A stretch of DNA of 64,000 bases, from NCBI GenBank assembly GCA_032871835.1, contig CM065299.1, positions 32,476,074-32,540,073 of the forward strand. The letters are read 5' to 3'. The translations under genes were made by a program, and so were the position numbers. The stretch comes from Dipteronia dyeriana. Taxonomy: Eukaryota > Streptophyta > Magnoliopsida > Sapindales > Sapindaceae. The notes under the pieces are model-generated. The model ran no database searches and was not told the origin of the DNA. It saw only the letters and a list, made by a program, of their open reading frames with translations. This document shows, one piece after another, positions 44,627 to 55,433 of the stretch. Position 1 is the first letter of the stretch. Each line of letters opens with the position of its first letter.

Positions 44627-46907
44627 TGTTAACGAAAAATTTGTTTAGGACGAGAAATCCCCATTAACACCCTCGAGACCACTACCACGGAGGTGGTGGC
44701 CGGTGTTGGTATTGTTGATTCCTGACCTGATCTTGTATGAATATAAAGGAGGATGAAACAGGAGGTAGAAGACAAGCCATCCCGCCTGTGAAGCTTCATG
44801 CTTATGTAGTAGATCTGGAGAGCTCGAGGTGACAAGCCATCCTGCCCATCGGGCTTCGTGCTTATGAAGTAGATCTAGGGAGCTTGAGGTTCTCGTGCTG
44901 GTGTGAAGGGGTTGATCTTGGTCCTGATCCTGGTCCTAATCCTGGTCCTGGTCCTGGTCCTGGTCCTGGTCATCGGTCAGGGTCTGAGCCCGTCATGGTA
45001 CCTGAAGACCGATTCTGGATCCCGATTCCTTTCTGTAATTCCCCAACCTAGAAAGCAAGTAAGGCAAGGGGCTTATCTAGCTCCAGTGTTGGAGAGTTCA
45101 ATTTCTGCCATAGAGATGATGCAGGAGAGCTCGTCGACTTCCTTCAAGCTGGTCTGGGTGGTTTCTCCTTATCTTGATATGCAACTTTAGTATGTAGATG
45201 GGGAGATAAGAGCGCTAGGTCCAGCGAGGTAGGAATCTAGCTCGCACTCATATACACATGCATTACACAGGACACAAGTAAGAGAAACATAAATCTTTTG
45301 TAGAGGGAAGTGGACTGACCAAGGGGGGAAAAGCATCACGAATGATCACATGCTAAAAAACCCCAAGGCAGTATCCGGAGGAAGGGGGAATACCCTTCCT
45401 TATGTATATATCAAAGAATGCTCCAGGTAGCTTACAAGGATGGTGAAGTAATACAACGTAGTTGCTCCGGACAGCTAACAATGGTGGTCGAATGTAGACC
45501 AATATTTTCCCGGTATATTCTAGGTAAGGGTAAAACATACATTGATGATGCCGAGAGATCTCTAAACAAAGCATGTATCTTCTGTCCTTGATTGAAGCCT
45601 GATACAATATGCCTTTTACAGACATATTTATAGATGATAACCACCTTGGCGTGCAAGTCCAGGACTCTTCAATTAGTCTTTGTTTCCTTAACGAATACGA
45701 TCTTTCCTTTAATGTAGTTGATCTGCTTGTATCTATTATCTCGGAGAAGATATGATTGTTTCCTCTTCGGACTCTTCCTTCCTTGATAGGCGGGATTTTT
45801 TGTTGTAGTTGACCCTAATAATCGGTTGTGGAGGAAATCTTGGAGAAAACGGTATTTGTTTCCACGTTGGATTCTTTCACTAATGATGGCCATTAAAGAG
45901 TTGTATATTCTCTTATTAATGGTGTTGATCATGTCATTAACTGGGTTGATTACCTCCATTAATGTGGTTGACCTCATTAATGGTGCTTTAAATGTCAAAG
46001 AAGTCAATCCTCTTTTCCTACATTGCCGAGACGAGAGCTCTAGTTCTGCATGTCACTTTGAAGAGGTACTTCATGGAGGTTGCCTGAGGTGACATTTGAT
46101 ATTCCTTGAGGGCTTGGTACCCTAGGATCCTGTACACGGGCGAGGTCCCTCGGGAACCTTTCGATTGTCACGGAGCTAGATGCTAGTTTTCCCATGGAGC
46201 TTGTGCTAACCATTTTACGTGAAAAATATCCCACAAGGTTCCAACCTTGTAGCTGAGAGCTTGGTTTAGCTACGACGAGCTTTATCATGGAGCTTGACCT
46301 AATTATGCAGGCAGCAGGCTTGGCTGGCAAGCCCTGGTAAGGTGTTTGCCATAAACAGACGACCTTGACTTGCTTCTGGAAGGGTGGAGAGGTACGCTCG
46401 AGTACTGCTCTTGCTACTTGATTTAACCATACCAGGATCTACAGTGGATTTTGGCGCTTCTGGTGACGACGGGGCTTTACAGGCTTCTTCCTTTTATGCT
46501 CGGACAGGTCGAGATTACACCTCGACGAGGCATGAGTGCCTTTACAGGACAAGTTCGACACCTTGGAGGTCTCCTAGTGAATTTAGAGATAGTAGCAAGC
46601 TCTAGGATAGTGTCACGAGATACCTTAATGTCGAGGGACCCAGGTCCTTTCACGTCGACCTAGCTTCGGGCTTTATCTTGGTATAAGAAGCTAGACACAG
46701 TCTCGTCGGGCTTTATTTTGTAAGCCTGGACACTTGTGAGATGCTCAGATGGTATGGGGGGCCTCGCCTTGCTCCTGTAGGATCACGTGGTAGCTCGACC
46801 TCGGGGACCTTGACACCCCATCAAATAAGCCCGTATTCGGACCCTTGTAGGAAGGCTGGGAAGTGGAAAATTCTTCTTTGGTCCCCAGCCAAATTTTGCT
46901 ATTAACA
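44627..46907 (-). repeat. 5' LTR of element 5
   Basis: It begins TGTTAACGAAAAATTTG and ends CTATTAACA, 2281 bp, and pairs with 37758-40003. The copies look clearly more similar to each other than the LTR pair of element 4 does, suggesting a later insertion. Confidence 0.92.
44920..44973. repeat. GGTCCT-type repeat, 9 units
   Basis: Nine six-base units, three of them variant (GATCCT, AATCCT, GGTCAT). In one frame it codes a false hydrophobic run (Leu-Val repeats). Confidence 0.9.
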
Positions 46908-46930
46908 ATAATATTTAGGTTATACATATT
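46908..46930. other. 23-bp AT-rich gap between elements 5 and 6
   Basis: Probable target DNA. Its first five bases, ATAAT, match the left flank of element 5 with one mismatch. Confidence 0.55.
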
Positions 46931-47992
46931 TGTTGACAGGAAATTTGTTCGAGCTGAGAAATTCTTGTTAACACCCTCAAGACTACTACCACGAAAGCGG
47001 TGGCTAGGGTCAGTACTGTTGGTTCCCGACCTGTTTGAGAGAGAGACGAGTTACTATAACAACGAATGGGGCTCTATTATTGATACGTCGTTTTTAATGT
47101 ACAAATAACTCTCCTGTTTGCTCACAATCTCTAGGAGGTATAGGGTGGTGGCGGCTCGGTACCTGTCGAATAGTGGAGATGTAAGTGACCGTGTTCTGAA
47201 TCCAGAATTTAGGCCTTCTTTCTGCCTCTCTTTTCTATATCTCTGCTTGGCTTCACCTATTTATATAGTCCAAGTAGGTTTTATATTTGCAAATACTTTA
47301 CCGTGATCCCATGAACCCGTTCTCTCATTATCGGGCGGGATTCGTTATTTGAATTTGAAATGTTACGGGATTTTATGATATCGTTGACAGAGTTAAGTTT
47401 AATCCCTTATTTGAATCAAACTCTTGACGTGCATGTAAATATTATGTGGAGACGATCCTCTGTGTACTCGTGCCATGAATCTTCATGGAGGTCACCCTGC
47501 CAGCTGTCTGTTGCCCAAAGAGCGAGGTTGATCCCTGCTTTGGCTCTATTCTTAAAAGTTTAAGATGTATTTTCCCTAACCCTTGAAGGCTTGAGGTGCT
47601 CTTTTAGACCTTCTTGGGAGGTAGCTGGGGTAGTGTAGATTTAGGCGTGATTCTTCTTTTATGTCTAGCAAGGACAGCAGGCTTCCGGAGAGGTTAGCGG
47701 GCTTCTTTCGAATGTCTCTTAAGCTTTGAGACTTCCCCTGGCATTTACGGGGCGGTTGTGGAGCTTGACCTCAGAGTCGAGATTCCCCGATAAATGGTTT
47801 GGAGAAGCACGGGTTTCAGTACTCTTGTGGGAGCTCATCCCGGTCGCGTCTGGCTTGTCTTTTGGTAGCTTCAAAGCCGAACCGGCCTTTCCTGCTCCTG
47901 CGGGGTGACTTCACGATCTTTCTGGGCTTCTTGATTGTCGATTATGGGTGGAAAATTTCTCTTTAATCCCTGACCAAATTTCCCGATTAACA
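46931..47992 (-). repeat. 3' LTR of element 6
   Basis: It begins TGTTGACAGGAAATTTG and ends CGATTAACA on the plus strand, 1062 bp. Confidence 0.92.
47257..47268 (-). promoter_or_regulatory. Putative LTR TATA box, element 6
   Basis: The minus strand reads CTATATAAATAG, the best TATA box among the LTRs. The paired LTR has the same box near 58258. Confidence 0.55.
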
Positions 47993-48007
47993 AAAGTCAC
48001 CTCTGAC
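47993..48007 (-). other. Polypurine tract, element 6
   Basis: The minus strand reads GTCAGAGGTGACTTT, a slightly decayed family tract next to the LTR. Confidence 0.68.
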
Positions 48008-48335
48008 TTGAACACCGGTAATAGAGTTAGGGTTGGAGTCAGATTCCATGTTTAATTGAGAAAGTTTTTCTCCTTAAAGATAATTAATGAGAGCGAAGTT
48101 TTCTCATTGATTACCCAACATTTTGAATTTGAAAACGGGCGTTATTCAAAAAAAGAATGGCTGCGATACGGCTTCAGGTGACCTTCCCGAGGATATCGCC
48201 AAAAGACCTCTATTTAAGCTCGGCCTGACCGTCACTTTCTTCACACTCCCTCAAACCCTTAAATTTTAAAATTCCTTCTTCCTTGTTTTCTCTGCCGAAG
48301 TATTCTGCTTGCTTTCTCACCTCTCTTTTCCATCA
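48008..48335 (+). promoter_or_regulatory. ORF X leader and promoter region, element 6
   Basis: No gene is seen. It contains TATTTAA at 48211-48217, 125 bp before the ORF X ATG, in the same sequence context as in element 3. Confidence 0.48.
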
Positions 48336-49753
48336 ATGTCAACTTCCACGGACAGTGTTGATGCCTTGGTGGAGGGCTCTAGTGGCCCTAACCTAGCTCC
48401 TCTTAAGCAGGTGCGAGGGATTTCAAGTGATGAGGAATTCCCCTTGCTCCGCTAGCGTCGCCGTTCTAACAGGAATGCTTCTATCGGTTTCTGCTTTTCG
48501 AACCATCTTGACGATCCTCTGAACCTAGTAGACGAAGACTCTGACGTCAGGGAGAGGTTAGATACATTGGAGAGGGCTCAAGTCACAGTGGCGGAGCCTC
48601 TTCCAATGATAATACTTCCTTTTGAACCTAGGGTCATCCCCGACTCTACTGTTGATCCTCAATCGATCGGCCGTCTACGGGATAAGTATGGTATCCCAGA
48701 CAGTTTCTCTATCCATCCCCTATCGGAGTTACGATGTTTTTTATCCTCCCAAAAGAGTGCTCCCCATCCACGTCGCTGCTTTTGAGAGCGGGGTGAGGTT
48801 CCCTCTTCACCCCACCATTCAGCGGGCTCTCAATGCCCTTCAGCTAGCTCCAATTCAACTGACGCTCGGCTTCTAGAGGCACCTAATTGGCTTTCTGGTA
48901 TTGTGGAGGGAGCAATGCGAGTATAACCAGGGAGCCCGGGGCTGAGGACCTAGCCTTCCTTTTCCAGATCGGTAGCTTGGCAGGAGTCCCACGAGGCCAA
49001 TTCTATGCTAAGGCCAAGAATAGGCTCAATTTCATCATCCCTGGGCTTTCAAGAAAGATCCCACTTGGAAAAAAGAGTGGATATTAGCGGGAGGAGACTG
49101 GGGAAGCTTCGTCTTCGTCGGCGGGCATGAGCTCGCGGTCCATACCTCTTTTAGTGACAAACCCACCTAAGGTCGGGATTCCTTTCCCACGGAGTCTGAA
49201 GCCGTGCTGAAGACTATCCTAGCTTGGAACTATCTGAATCTGAAGTTTCTGATCGCCGACCCTTTTGATCCCCATAGGGTGAACAGGTACCTGCGGATAT
49301 CTAGTGCAACCCCTCAAAAGTATCTTGGTCTATTCTGCTGTTGTTGTTTTTTTTATTATTATTATTGGACGGTTAAGTTCTGAATATCCTGGCTTCCCTC
49401 TCTAACAGTTTCTGTTGCTGCTCCAACTTCTTATGAAGCTCGACAAGTGAGGATGCCTCCCCCTCTTTCCAGATCGTTCCTGGGATTTCTCCCGGCTGCT
49501 CCGAACAAGGGTGGGTCAACCACTATGGTAGCTGCCCCACTCGTCTTTTCCCCTTCACTTTCCCAATCGAAGTCCAAGATAGCGCTGTAAAGACCCTAGG
49601 CCTGTCTACAAGTTATCGCTAAGTCCGCTCATGCTTCCTCTCCAGTAATAACAGTTTTAGCCGGTGTTCCCCAAGCCATATTATCCCCCTCTGCTAATCC
49701 CATCGTATCCTGGGAAATCGAGGTTCCCAGGGAGCCTGATGCTCCAGAAGTTG

Positions 49754-49774
49754 CCCCCCCCCCCCCCCCCCCCC
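49754..49774. repeat. Homopolymer of 21 C
   Basis: An uninterrupted C run followed by two GCCCTC units within ORF X exon 2. Length may vary between reads. Confidence 0.9.
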
Positions 49775-49929
49775 GCCCTCGCCCTCGCCCCTACCTGCCA
49801 TCGAGCTAGACAGGTCAGGATGAGGTTCTGAAGCAGTTTTTCGCATCATGTCCGGGTGGTGGGCTTTCCAGGATGACCGCGATGCCTGTGGACATTATGA
49901 TAACCAAGGAGTCTGCCCTTCTAGCCGAG

Positions 49930-49999
49930 GTAATCATTACTCTTACTTCTTCGTTCAGCTGCTTAACTTGTTATTTCCTAACATGGTTTTCTCTTGTAG
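49930..49999 (+). other. Intron 2 of ORF X (element 6)
   Basis: 70 bp, T-rich, GT to TAG. Its borders fall at the same codon as in elements 3 and 4. Confidence 0.62.
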
Positions 50000-50915
50000 G
50001 CTTTTAAATTTCAGGTGGCCATGGGGTATCAGGTAACCTGTCTCCGTGATCAGGGCCGCCAAAGCTGAGGCTGAGGCTGAGGATGAGGCTGAAGCTAAGC
50101 GAGCCATAGGATTGCTTGCGCGAGCTCAAACCCTAGTCCAGGAGATAACCTCCAGCCAGCAAGGAATGGAGACGCAGCTAACTAAGCTCCAATGCGATTA
50201 TATGAGATTGAAGCTGGCTTTTGATCAGGAGATTCTCTGATCGAAGCTACTGGCTAGCCAGCGGGATAACTGGAGGGAAGTAGCGAAGGTCCTAGATGTT
50301 AAAAACCAAACCTTGAAGGCTCGAATTACCCAGCTCCAAACTGAAGTTGAGGCTTCTTTTAGCGAGGGGTATTTCTATGCCTCCTACCAGGTTGCAGAGG
50401 CTCTTCCTCCTCAATTCGACCTCTCTAGAATTACTGGCTGGGACAGGGAGGAAGTCATGTCGCTGACAGCTGAGATGTCACGCCCTGAAGCTGCGGAAGC
50501 TGGTCTTTCCGGGGAGAGAGCTGAGAAACGGTTAGAGGTGCCAGACCTATCTCCTACTGTTCCTGCCTTTTCAATATCTAGTCTTGGTGAATCCTCGAAG
50601 GGGGTTCATAACCAGGAACAGGAAGGAGGACTTGTTGAATCAAACTTCCCGTAGTGCTCTCAGGAATGGAGTCCACAAAAGGTGGGAACGTGTCTGAGTC
50701 AGTGGCCCGCCTCCTTGATGCAACCATACCGCCTGAAGTTATGGCGATGATAAATGAAATTATGGAGGAAGATCCTAGTAACCGCAAGGCGGTAGGGGCA
50801 GCAGATGTAGCTAGCCGGGATAAGCCACAGCCGGAGAAGAGAGCAGAATGCGAGGTTCATCATATGGCGGAGGAGGCTGGAGGCTGGAGGCCCTCGGGAG
50901 GACCAAGAAACTTGA

Positions 50916-51409
50916 GCTTTCTCCTATGTAACCTATTTTTAATGCCCGAAAAAGGGGGTGGGCATCCCATCTTCAACTGAGTTTGATCTTTCATTATCTT
51001 TCCTTTGTAGCCCGGAACCAGGGATTAGGCCCCCCTTGCACGTTGTAGCTTTGTTGGGGGATAGGCTCCCTTACCTGATAATAAAATTTTCAATCCCAGA
51101 TCTAACTCTGGCTTCCATGTATTTTCCTGATCGTCCAGCCTTCATATCGAAACAAATAATGGAACTCCTAGCTCCACTTCTTCAGCTGGCAGTCCCCTTG
51201 TTTGATTGTGGGTTTGCTGTAGTAAGTAACCTTGTATCTAAGAGAGCTCGTAAAATAACAGGAGTATTTAGAGTTTAAGTAGGTCGAGCCATCCATCCTT
51301 GAGCCTTTTTGGGAGGTTGTAGCCTGAGTAGAACATTAAAAAGAGAAAACTGTTTAGTCCCTTCTTAGGCTCAGGATCAGGAGGGCTTCAATGCTTTCAA
51401 GCTCAATTC
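50916..51409 (+). other. ORF X 3' region with AATAAA, element 6
   Basis: No gene is seen. AATAAA is at 51080-51085, 165 bp after the stop, and the flanks match element 3. Confidence 0.5.
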
Positions 51410-51850
51410 CTTGTTGGGGTGGTAACCCGAACAAGGCATCAGGACCGTTATCTAGCTATTTCCTGGTCTGGATGGCAACAATGTTCTGACACTCAGATTC
51501 TTCTTGGGGGTGGTAGCCCGACTAAGGCATCAGGAGTGCTATCTAACTATTTCATGGTCTGGACGGAAACTATGCTCTTACACTCAGATTCTTCTTGGGT
51601 GTGGTAACCTGACCAAGGCATCAGGAGCACTATCTAGCTATTTCCTGGTCTGGATGGCAAACATGCTCCTACACACAGATTCTTCTTGGGGTGGTAGCAT
51701 GACCAGGGCATCGGGAGTGCCATCTAGCTATTTTCTGGTCTCGAGATCTGGACGGTAACTATGCTCTTACACTCAGACCCATCTTGGCGGGGGGTGGTAC
51801 CCGGTCGAGGCATCAGGTGCAGCAAGGGGGCTTCCCAGGCTTACCCCTGG
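51410..51850 (+). repeat. Tandem repeat array, element 6 (short-unit form)
   Basis: Five unit starts at about 51410, 51500, 51592, 51682 and 51780. Four units lack the TCGAGATC segment, so the period is 89-92 bp rather than 99. The final unit has the usual variant start. Confidence 0.88.
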
Positions 51851-52010
51851 TCTTGAGGCGATAATGTCAAAACTTTCCATGTAGACCCAAATAGTTGACG
51901 AAAGAGTAAACAGAGAAAGGCAAGCTTTATTGATATGGAAGTTGGAGTACAATACTGTTAGAAAAAATAAAAAAAGCTAGTCAGAGGTTGCCTGCTCTTG
52001 AGTCCCCTGT

Positions 52011-53295
52011 TCAAGGGTAGAATTTCCTTAGGTGATCCGCATTCCAAGTATGGTCGATGAGTCGGCCATCTATATCCTCAAGCTTGTACGCCCTATTACG
52101 GATCACCATCTTTATTAGGTAGGGTCCTTCCCAGTTGAGCCCTAGGACCCCGTCTGACCTCTTCTTGGTGTTCAATGTTACTTTCCGGAGGACCAAATCC
52201 CGTTCTTTGAAGCTTCGGGTTTTAACCCTTTTGTTGAAGTACCTAGAAATCCTGCCTTGGTAGATTGTTACCTTTTCAACTATTCGGTCTTGCTTTTCCT
52301 CTAGGAGGTCCAAACAAGCTCGGAGCTTGCTTTCATTGCTTCCCGGTTCAAACCATTAGACTCTAAAGGATGTCAAATTCTGCTCTATAGGTAGGACTGC
52401 ATCAACTCCGAAGGCCAACGAGCAAGGCATTTCCCCGGTAGCTGTTCTCTTTGTTGTACAGTACGCCCATAGGACCTTGGGAAGCTCCTCTACCCATCTA
52501 CCTTTCTTTTGTTGCAGATTTTTCTTCAATAACTTCTTGATGGTTTTGTTCGTGGATTCCACCAAACCATTGGTCTGAGGGTGGGATACCGAGGCAAACC
52601 GAAGGTTGATTCCCAAACCTTGATAGAAATCTCTGAATCGGGCATTGTCGAATTGTTTACCGATGTTGGTAATGATGACCAGAGGAGTTCTGAACCTATA
52701 GATTACATTGGTCTTGATGAACCTTGTTGTGTTTTCTTTAGATATCTGGGACAGTGGTCCGGATTCAACCCATCTTGTAAAGTAATCAATTGCTACGATA
52801 GCATGCTTAGCCTATCCCAGAGCTGTAAGAAGCGGTCCAATCAAATCGACCCCCATATAGTAAAGGGGTATGGTGAGCTAAGGGATGACAGGCGCTCCGG
52901 GGGAGGTGATTCAAGTTTGCAGTCTTCTGGCATGCTTCACAAGTTTGTACCAAGTCCTTAGCATCTTGATGGATGGTCGGCAAATAGTACCCCATGCGGA
53001 GAACCTGATATGCCAAGGCTTCTCCACCAATATGGTTCCCGTATTTCCCGGAATGGACTTCTCTTAGAGCCCACTTCTCATCTTTAGGGTGCAGACATCG
53101 GAGCAGGAGAAGGGATTTTCATCTTCAGTATAAATGCCCATCCACCATACAATACCGGATCGAGAGCCTTTTAACCTTCCTAGCTTGGTCGGGCTCCCTA
53201 GGGAGTTTCCCGTCCTGTAGATATTCTGCCATTAGATCTATCCAGCATGGCTGACTATCTAAGGTATAAGCTTCATTACCAGTCATAATGCTAGG
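52011..53295 (-). pseudogene. pol: Integrase, element 6
   Basis: The C-terminal part is open at 52011-52313 (KERDLVLRKVTLNTKKRSDG, ending ADHLRKFYP, TGA). The core Glu region is open at 52356-52616 (SHPQTNGLVESTNKTIKKLL). The Asp of the TNIGKQFDN block near 52650 is changed, because family members have Asp-Leu-Gly there. The first Asp (FDWTASYS in the shifted frame) and the zinc-binding part (CEACQKTANLNHL) are at about 52807-53016. Frame changes near 52340 and 52860 break it. Confidence 0.85.
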
Positions 53296-53760
53296 TAGGG
53301 AGATTATTTGAAGAGGGACTCCTTGAGGTAGGGTCTGGCCACCATAGGCAGCTATCTTGGCTAGGACGTCAGCCCGATGATTTAGGTGTCGAGGTATCTG
53401 CTCGATTCTAAATCCCCTAAATTTAGTCCCGGGTTGTTGCAACAGTTTCAGGTAAGCGATCATGTTATCCTCTTTGGCCTAATAATCCCCGGAAACTTGG
53501 TTGACCATAAGGGAAAAGTCGCTCTTGATGTTCAGGTAATCAACCCCGAGCTCTATGGCAGCTTTAATCTTAGCTAGCAGGGCTTCGTATTCCGCTTCAT
53601 TGTTTGTGGCTTTGAATTCGAACCTGAAACAATGGCAGCACTCAGTTCCTTCAAGGTCGATGAGGACTATTCCCGCTCCTCCCCCGAACTGCCTGGAAGC
53701 TCCGTCAGTGTAAAGAGCCCATGACTCGCTGCCCTCTGGCCAGTCGTCAGCTTCTGGAAA
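53296..53760 (-). pseudogene. pol: Second (archaeal-type) RNase H, element 6
   Basis: The C-terminal half is open at 53125-53463 (IEQIPRHLNHRADVLAKIAA). Upstream a TAG near 53480 interrupts DY(Q)AKEDNM. The N-terminal half reads LYTDGASRQFGGGAGIVLID near 53660-53715 and FEFKATNNEAEYEALLA near 53580-53630. All catalytic acidic positions I can place are present. It links RNase H to integrase as in the other copies. Confidence 0.8.
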
Positions 53761-53921
53761 TCTGTTACCGCGGGGGATGCCTAATCTGAAGGTACTGAAA
53801 GCTCAGCTTTAAAGTCCGCTAGTGCTTGAGCTTTTATTATGGTCATGGGCTTATATTTTAAGTCAAACTGGGTAAGCTCTAGGGCCCATAGAACCAGCCT
53901 TCTAGAAACATCCGGCCTTTG

Positions 53922-55433
53922 CTAGAACTGAATGAGGGGTTGGTCCGTCACCACTGCTATTGAATGAGCCTGAAAGTAAGAACAGAGTTTCCTTACCGAG
54001 GTCACTAAGGCATAAGCAAGCTTCTCCAGCAGAGTATAATTCTTTTCGGGATTGGTTAGAGCGCGACTCATATAGTAGATAGGTCGTTGGATTCTATCCC
54101 CATATTCCTTGACCAAGGCCCCACTCACAGCGGTTTCTGAAACTGCCAAGTATATTTGGAGCTCTTCCCCAGGATTTTTCTTGACCAGTAATGGAGGGCT
54201 TGTTAGGTATCTTTTCAAAGCACGGAAAGCCTGTTCGCTCTTCTGATCCCACTTCATGTTTCTTCCCAGCTTAATAGCTTTGAAGAATGGTAGGCACTTA
54301 TCGGTAGACATAGAGATGAACCTGTTGAGCGATGTTACCTGTCCGGTCAAGGCTTGTACCTGTTTAAGAGATGCGGGGGATTCTAGATCCAGGATAGCCG
54401 TGATTTTTTTTGGGTTAGCCTCTATGCCTCTCTCATGGACCATGAAGCCCAAAAACTTCCCCGCAGTTACACCAAAGGCATATTTTGAAGGGTTCAACCT
54501 CATCTGGTTTTCCCTTAGGATCATGAAAGTCTGTCGAAAGTCGTCCAGGTGGCCTTCTGAGGTCGAAGATTCAGTGATCATATCGTCAATATATACCTCC
54601 ATCGACCTTCCAATTTCGGGCTTAAACAAACGGTTTACTAACCGCTGGTAAGTAGCTTCCTCATTTTTGAGCCCGAAATGCTTCATTTTGTAGCAGTATA
54701 AGCCTTGTGCGGTGATGAAACTGGTCTTTTCTTGGTCTGCGGGATGCATCATAATCTGATTGTAGCCAGAAAAAGTGTCCATGGAGCTCAAGAGCTTGTT
54801 TCCGGAGGTGGAATCGACCAATTGATCAATTTTTGGCAAAGGAAAACTGTTTTTTGAGCGTGCCCAGTTGAGGTCGGTGTAGCCCACGCACATGCGCCAC
54901 TTCCCATTTGCCTTCGTGACCATGACCACGTTGGCGAGCCATTTAGGATAGCGGGCTTCTCGAATGAAGCCTGCCTGGGTGAGTTTATCCACCTCTTCTT
55001 GAACCGCTAAGTTACCTTCACTTTTGAAGTGGCGCCTTTTCTGTTTGACGGGTTTAAAAATCTGATCCACCGCCAATCGATGAGCAGCTAATGTCATTGG
55101 GATCTCCGGCATCTCCGTATGACTCCAGGTGAAAATATCGTTGAACTCCATGAGGAGCCTAATCAAGCCATCTCTCATTCCTGGGTCAAGGGTAGCTCTG
55201 ATCTTGACGACCTTCGAGGGATCGATTAGTCGAACAGGAATCTCCTTTAGCTTGTCGATCGGGTGGTCGCTGGCCCATTCCCTTCTCTGTTCTTCCATGT
55301 CGGGCACCTCAAGGCCTTCTTCAGGACAATCGGCAAAGCCTGCGTCTTCCGGGTTTAGTGCCAGGGTTATCCCGCCTTGGATAGTCGTTATTTGGGTGAG
55401 TTGTATAGCTAGAGTTGATGGGTTAGTTGACAC
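53922..55433 (-). CDS. pol: RT and RNase H, element 6: uninterrupted 503-codon segment
   Basis: This is the longest intact coding stretch in the window. The minus-strand frame starts in the protease-RT linker (MSTNPSTLAIQL) and covers the whole RT: AGFIREARYPKWLANVVMVT, WRMCVGYTDLN, HFGLKNEEATYQRLVNRLF, the active-site box YIDD at 54582-54593 and [17 protein letters not shown]. It continues through the connection into RNase H (RPIYYMSRALTNPEKNYTLL, VVTDQPLIQF). A TAG at 53922-53924 stops it within RNase H, so RNase H is incomplete. Changes such as DYTDLN to GYTDLN and PFGLKN to HFGLKN touch conserved RT blocks. The first replaces an Asp in a highly conserved block, so catalysis is doubtful. 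The ATG is internal to the polyprotein and is not a true start. Confidence 0.82.
   Translation of the reverse strand: MSTNPSTLAIQLTQITTIQGGITLALNPEDAGFADCPEEGLEVPDMEEQRREWASDHPIDKLKEIPVRLIDPSKVVKIRATLDPGMRDGLIRLLMEFNDIFTWSHTEMPEIPMTLAAHRLAVDQIFKPVKQKRRHFKSEGNLAVQEEVDKLTQAGFIREARYPKWLANVVMVTKANGKWRMCVGYTDLNWARSKNSFPLPKIDQLVDSTSGNKLLSSMDTFSGYNQIMMHPADQEKTSFITAQGLYCYKMKHFGLKNEEATYQRLVNRLFKPEIGRSMEVYIDDMITESSTSEGHLDDFRQTFMILRENQMRLNPSKYAFGVTAGKFLGFMVHERGIEANPKKITAILDLESPASLKQVQALTGQVTSLNRFISMSTDKCLPFFKAIKLGRNMKWDQKSEQAFRALKRYLTSPPLLVKKNPGEELQIYLAVSETAVSGALVKEYGDRIQRPIYYMSRALTNPEKNYTLLEKLAYALVTSVRKLCSYFQAHSIAVVTDQPLIQF
54582..54593 (-). other. RT active-site box YIDD, element 6
   Basis: Both catalytic Asp codons are present, within MEVYIDDMITES. 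Confidence 0.85.

Larger units (their letters stand above)
37758..46907 (-). mobile_element. Element 5: large non-autonomous LTR retrotransposon
   Basis: 9150 bp with two long LTRs (2246 and 2281 bp) and an inner region of 4.6 kb with no gag or pol similarity and no long frame. It has the same terminal bases, PPT and PBS as the coding elements and carries their 99-bp repeat, then unique DNA and a 450-bp repeat family. Flanks are ATTAT (37753-37757) and ATAAT (46908-46912), a target-site duplication with one mismatch. It fits the LARD type of non-autonomous element. Confidence 0.85.
48336..50915 (+). pseudogene. Antisense ORF X, element 6 copy
   Basis: The ATG at 48336 and TGA at 50913-50915 match element 3. 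Exon 1 has frame changes near 48440 and 48710, but the domain text (KYGIP, LPIHVAAFESG, QLTLGF) is clear. Intron 1 would end at 49408 (TCTAACAG), but the donor reads AAAAGT instead of GT(A/G)AGT. Exon 2 contains a run of 21 C at 49754-49774. Intron 2 is 49930-49999 (GAG|GTAATC to CTTGTAG|GC). Exon 3 is an Ala/Glu-rich helix (AEAEAEDEAEAKRAIGLLAR, 50046-50240) with coiled-coil character, and continues in 50313-50654 and 50654-50810 (PPEVMAMINEIMEEDP). The early CAA codon that became TAA in element 3 is intact here. Confidence 0.73.

Noticed and set aside
44903..45190. A frame starting MKGLILVLILVLILVLVLVL that looks like a membrane segment
   Set aside because: It is the GGTCCT hexanucleotide repeat read in one frame. 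The matching LTR has fewer units and no such frame.
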